From: Clostridiales bacterium
Lineage (GTDB): Bacteria > Bacillota > Clostridia > Christensenellales > QALW01
Length of the DNA: 7,372 nt
Assembly (NCBI GenBank): GCA_018376855.1
Contig: JAHAAN010000093.1
Span: 1 to 7,372, forward strand
Reading direction: 5' to 3'
Made by a program: the position numbers and the translations under genes. The first letter of the stretch is position 1. Each line of letters begins with the position of its first letter. The notes under the pieces were generated by a model. The model searched no databases. It was not told the DNA's origin and saw only the letters and a program-made list of their open reading frames with translations. This document shows positions 4,573 to 7,372 of this stretch, piece after piece.

Positions 4573-4800
4573 TTATACAAGATTGTTCAGAATACAAGGA
4601 ATAATTATCGAAATGTGATGTTTTAAATCTATCGCATTCAAAACATCCACACGCTGCGCCTTATCCATGGCAGCCGTCTCTGCTGCTTTGCCGTTTGCAG
4701 TTTCTTCCGCAATCGGCGGCTGCGCAGCCGCATAAACCGTCATTACACCCACGCACAGCAAAAGAATCGCCGCCATTGTCAAAAACAGTTTTTTCTTCAT
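4573..4800 (-). CDS. Small secreted or membrane-anchored protein of unknown function
   Basis: The product has 75 residues. I chose the ATG at 4800 because AGGAAG lies about 8 bp upstream and the product then begins with a clear signal sequence (MKKKLFLTMAAILLLCVGVMTVYA, cleavage likely near AAA-Q). An earlier start inside the upstream gene's end would hide this. The mature part is about 50 residues: a helical segment rich in Ala, Glu and Lys (EETANGKAAETAAMDKAQRV), then a hydrophobic end (HHISIIIPCILNNLV) with a single Cys. It starts 35 bp after the secreted peptidase-like gene and is probably cotranscribed with it, then terminated at 4544-4569. I do not recognise the family. It may be a shortened relative of a longer exported protein. 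Confidence 0.65.
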   Translation of the reverse strand: MKKKLFLTMAAILLLCVGVMTVYAAAQPPIAEETANGKAAETAAMDKAQRVDVLNAIDLKHHISIIIPCILNNLV

Positions 4801-4835
4801 TATAACGCTTCCTTTCTTCATGATAATTTTATGCC

Positions 4836-5876
4836 TTACGGAGCAATCGGTGAACTTGTATAACAAGAAAACGTATAGTCCACTACGGTATTATTACTCT
4901 CGTAAACGCATATGTAATAGCTCTTTCCTGCTGTAAGCGTCAACGAAAATACTAAGCTTCTTCCCGCGCCTGTCGTATTGGATGCCACAACGCCGTCGTC
5001 ATCCCACACATAACCTCTTACATTGCGCGATGTGCTTGAGTCTGCAATCGTTGCCCCTATCGTATAGGTTGCCGTTCTGGAAGGAACAAACAAATACCAG
5101 TCCTGATCGCCCGGATAATCAAATTTCGCCGCCATGCTTGCACCGTTCATGGTTGTGCAGGCCGAAACCGAATCTCCCGCCTTATCCTTAAACCTTGCGG
5201 GAGTATATAGTTCAGAACCTTGCCCAAAATCATGCGGATAATCCGTAACCGCATCCTTTCCGATCAGGAAAAAGCCTAAACCGTTCTCGTAACCGCCCTC
5301 CTGCGCAACCGCTGAAATATTAGAATCCGTCAGCACAACGTTGGTGTCAATCAAGCGATTGGTGATGGGCAGGCTTCCTCTCTTATGCGACCATGTTCCG
5401 TTGCTGTGCCGCATATAAAAATGATAATCGCTGTTATCTCTTCCATTACTTCTTGCCACTAAAGCAATTTTTCTTTTGCCTGCCGGCACTGCTGCGGAAG
5501 CCGTCGTTTCTGTGATAGAAAAGCCCATCTGTCTCATATCGTCATAAACTCTTGCCTTCACATAATCATAATAATCCTTTCGCGCACTGTCCATAGCAAT
5601 TTGATGTCGATTCCACAACACCAAAAACGGTTCACTGTCCACCAAAAATTCCCCCGGCTGCTGCTTATATGCGCCTATAGACGCCAGCGACCCCTGATAA
5701 AACACCTAAAGCGCATACCCGTAGCAATTCATCCGATACTGAAAGAAGCCTCCGTTAAAAAGATTCGGATTATACGAGGAAGCATACCTGTTCTGCGTTC
5801 TTCCCGCAGCCAACGCGGTAAACGCGCATGTGCAGCACAGCAGCAATACAATGCAAAATGCCAAAAGCTTTTTCAT
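4836..5876 (-). pseudogene. Secreted cysteine-peptidase-like protein with C-terminal PPC-like domain, interrupted by in-frame TAG at codon 57
   Basis: The frame runs from ATG 5876 to TAA 4836 (347 codons with stops), broken only by TAG at 5706-5708. Residues 1-24 are a signal peptide (MKKLLAFCIVLLLCCTCAFTALAA). MNCYGYAL (49-56) holds a likely catalytic Cys51. DYHFYMRH and WSHKRG (about 150-166) supply conserved His residues. I recall this NCYGYAL / DYHFY / WSHK set in secreted Clostridia proteins with a papain-like look, but no enzyme activity is established here. Residues about 240-340 (DQDWYLFVPSRTATYTIGA ... GKSYYICVYES) resemble a PPC jelly-roll domain. The amber codon follows Cys51 by six codons, so a downstream restart at GTG 5705 would lack both the signal peptide and the Cys. 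A single CAG-to-TAG change would explain it. Readthrough, suppression or a sequencing error are alternatives. Confidence 0.75.
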
Positions 5877-5918
5877 AATTGATAACGCCTTTTCGTATTC
5901 TGTCCTTCTCTTACCGGC

Positions 5919-5950
5919 TTATGCACGAGCTATCACACCGTACCTCCTTT
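5919..5950 (-). promoter_or_regulatory. Perfect Shine-Dalgarno before a 5-codon minigene in the leader of the secreted-peptidase gene
   Basis: On the minus strand AAAGGAGGT is followed after 5 nt by GTG ATA GCT CGT GCA TAA. The minigene is in the same frame as the peptidase gene, whose ATG lies about 43 nt further on with only a distant, weak AAAAGG. This could be a leader minigene, a remnant of an older start, or chance. Confidence 0.35.
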
Positions 5951-5974
5951 CCGCCCTAATTACTCTGTATGATT

Positions 5975-6003
5975 ATTTTACCATGCAAAAATTAGAAATT
6001 CAA
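5975..6003 (-). promoter_or_regulatory. Sigma-A-type promoter of the secreted-protein operon
   Basis: On the minus strand TTGAAT (6003-5998) and TAAAAT (5980-5975) are separated by exactly 17 bp, in AT-rich sequence. Transcription would begin near 5968 and give a leader of about 90 nt before ATG 5876. It is the clearest promoter in the window. Confidence 0.7.
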
Positions 6004-6045
6004 TAGCCCCATTTAATATTTTTACATTTAATTCAATTTATTTAT

Positions 6046-6080
6046 ATAAAAAACAGGGCGGAAAACACTTTCCCGCCCTG
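6046..6080 (-). terminator. Intrinsic terminator of the radical SAM/isomerase ORF
   Basis: On the minus strand CAGGGCGG, loop of about 11 nt, CCGCCCTG is followed by six T and AT-rich sequence. The 8-bp stem is perfect. Between it and the stop codon (6081-6177) is a GC-rich stretch with no gene seen. Confidence 0.8.
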
Positions 6081-6177
6081 CAATATTTAAAATCCTCCGC
6101 GGCTTGCGGACCGCTGCGGCCATGGCTGCCCGCCCGCCGCAATACTATCTTATGCGTTTGTCAACCACCCTGTGCCT

Positions 6178-7372
6178 TCAAAAATAACTTTTTAAGCGTT
6201 CAAGCCCCGTGCGGATCGCCTCCGTCGGCTCCTCGGGACCTTCAAACTCCAGCGAAACAAAGCCGTCATAGCCATGCTGCTTAAGAATTTCCAAGCAACG
6301 TTTTACCTGCACCGCGCCGCTCCCGATCACCGTTCCTTGCAGGAAATTTCCTCCCCGCGTCTTCAGCCAGCCCTGCGGCTCACCCGCATTCCCCGCCGCT
6401 TGAAAAAGGAAATCCTTTGCGTGCACATAAACGGCATACGGAGCCACTGTTCCCACCGCCTCAATCGACTGTTCATCTACACACATGAAGTTTCCCATGT
6501 CGCAAAGCAGCCCGAAGTTCGGATGCGCCGCCGCTTGAACTAACGCGACCATTCTGCTGCTGTCCTGCATAAAAAAGCCGTGATTTTCCACCATGGTTTT
6601 TATACCCTTAGTCTGAGCATATGCCGCAATCTCCGCGCACCGCTGTGCCAAAACCGAAAGCGTTTCTTCAAAACCCTTTCCTTGCGGCGCAGCCCACGCA
6701 GCATCATGGCGCATACGCGGCACGCCAAGCAACGCCGCCAGATCGACCTGCCGCTTGATCCGCTCCGCTTCCCCTTCGCGGAGAAGATCTGCCGAAACTT
6801 CAAAATGAAAATTCGTGATCCCATTGTCATGCTCCAAGATATATTTCCAGATCGTCATTGCGTGCTCATGCTTACAGTTAAACGTACGGTCCACAAACTT
6901 GACCTGAGGCACCCTGTGATCCAGGAAAAACTGCAATTCTTTCTTAACCAGTTCAAAATCGCGGAATCTGAGCTTCTTATCAATAGAAGAAAGACAGTAA
7001 CTGCAGGAAAAAGGACATCCCCTGCTGCTCTCATAATAAATAATCTTGTTCTCAAAATCCTCCAGATGTTCATATACAAAAGGGATCTCACTTAGATCCG
7101 TAAGTTCCCTCCATCCATTGTGATGGATCTCCTCTCCGTCACGATAAGCGATCCCTGAAATCTCAGATAAGCTTCCCACGCCGTCCACATAATAACGCAC
7201 AAGTTCGAGGAACGTCTTTTCGCCCTCACCGACCATGACGCCGGTCACCTGCGGAGTCCTCCGAAGAAAAGCTTCCGCATCAAAAGAAACCTCCGGACCT
7301 CCCGTCCAGAATTTTACATCCGGAAGGATCTTGTGATGATCCTCAAGCAGATCTCTGACGAAAGATATGTTC
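6178..7372 (-). CDS. Chimeric ORF: N-terminal B12-binding radical SAM part fused to C-terminal sugar-isomerase TIM-barrel part; start outside window
   Basis: The frame stays open to the window edge, so the true start lies beyond it; a GTG at 7248 is internal to the conserved domain. Reading from the edge, FWTGGPEVSFDAEAF and VMVGEGEKTF are the end of a B12-binding domain. With the GTG as residue 1, CPFSCSYC (Cys78, Cys82, Cys85) is the radical SAM CxxxCxxC cluster site, and FVDRTFN and NFHFEVSADLL continue that barrel. At about residue 157 the sequence becomes EAERIKRQVDLAALLGVPRMRHD, then MVENHG, LLCDMGNF, VHAKDF and GFVSLEFEG. These are hallmarks of xylose-isomerase-like epimerase/isomerase barrels and run to residue 356. 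The radical SAM part lacks its C-terminal half and the isomerase lacks roughly its first 80-90 residues. By hand count GC is about 45% before the joint and about 56% after it. A working enzyme is doubtful. Confidence 0.8.
   Translation of the reverse strand, partial: NISFVRDLLEDHHKILPDVKFWTGGPEVSFDAEAFLRRTPQVTGVMVGEGEKTFLELVRYYVDGVGSLSEISGIAYRDGEEIHHNGWRELTDLSEIPFVYEHLEDFENKIIYYESSRGCPFSCSYCLSSIDKKLRFRDFELVKKELQFFLDHRVPQVKFVDRTFNCKHEHAMTIWKYILEHDNGITNFHFEVSADLLREGEAERIKRQVDLAALLGVPRMRHDAAWAAPQGKGFEETLSVLAQRCAEIAAYAQTKGIKTMVENHGFFMQDSSRMVALVQAAAHPNFGLLCDMGNFMCVDEQSIEAVGTVAPYAVYVHAKDFLFQAAGNAGEPQGWLKTRGGNFLQGTVIGSGAVQVKRCLEILKQHGYDGFVSLEFEGPEEPTEAIRTGLERLKSYF

Noticed and set aside
4544..4580. 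Attachment-site boundary of a prophage between the RNA region and the minus-strand genes
   Set aside because: No integrase and no matching direct repeat elsewhere in the window. The palindrome there is explained as a terminator.
4836..5705. Separate gene starting at GTG 5705
   Set aside because: It would lack the signal peptide and the Cys motif, and has no ribosome site. The frame is continuous with the upstream segment apart from the TAG.
5706..5708. TAG as a recoded sense codon across the window
   Set aside because: No other gene has an internal TAG. One site alone does not support an alternative code.

Overview
The window looks like DNA from a Gram-positive anaerobe of the Clostridia type, or a phage or prophage of one. 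This rests on strong AGGAGG-type ribosome sites, a phage replisome-organizer/DnaC pair of the Firmicutes kind, and moderate GC. No rRNA or tRNA gene fixes the taxon, so the assignment is an inference.

Left part (1-2712, all + strand): an early phage or mobile-element module. It holds the C-terminal half of a replisome organizer (DnaD-like), a DnaC/IstB-type helicase loader, a small acidic protein with no recognised function, and a sigma-70-like factor behind its own promoter. Inside the replisome organizer there are four 11-bp iterons, seven 5-bp repeats and then an A-rich stretch. This has the classic shape of a phage replication origin embedded in the initiator gene. The sigma gene promoter has two perfect 15-bp copies of a palindrome-containing box (core ATATTGTG). 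The same core recurs twice, inverted, at 4165-4204.

Middle part (2713-4572, about 1.86 kb): essentially no convincing protein gene, but dense RNA-like structure. About eighteen short, mostly perfect hairpins share AT-rich centres (CAAAATTG, CAATTTG, TTTAA, TTGAA) while their stems differ. They fall into two groups, each preceded by a terminator and closed by a terminator (about 3216-3886 and about 4235-4480). The groups share sequence blocks, so they look like two related structured noncoding RNAs. Between them lie 10-bp periodic doublet repeats and helically phased A-tracts. A large ornate phage RNA of the ROOL/GOLLD kind is my leading hypothesis for the first RNA, but it cannot be tested here.

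Right part (4573-7372, all - strand): host-like or cargo genes ending at a terminator that faces the RNA region. A strong promoter drives a secreted cysteine-peptidase-like protein with a C-terminal PPC-like domain. Its reading frame is broken by one in-frame TAG just after the putative catalytic Cys. A small secreted peptide gene follows. Further right is one continuous ORF that joins the front of a B12-binding radical SAM protein to the back of a sugar-isomerase TIM barrel. GC changes sharply at the joint, which points to a recombination event or an assembly chimera rather than a normal gene.
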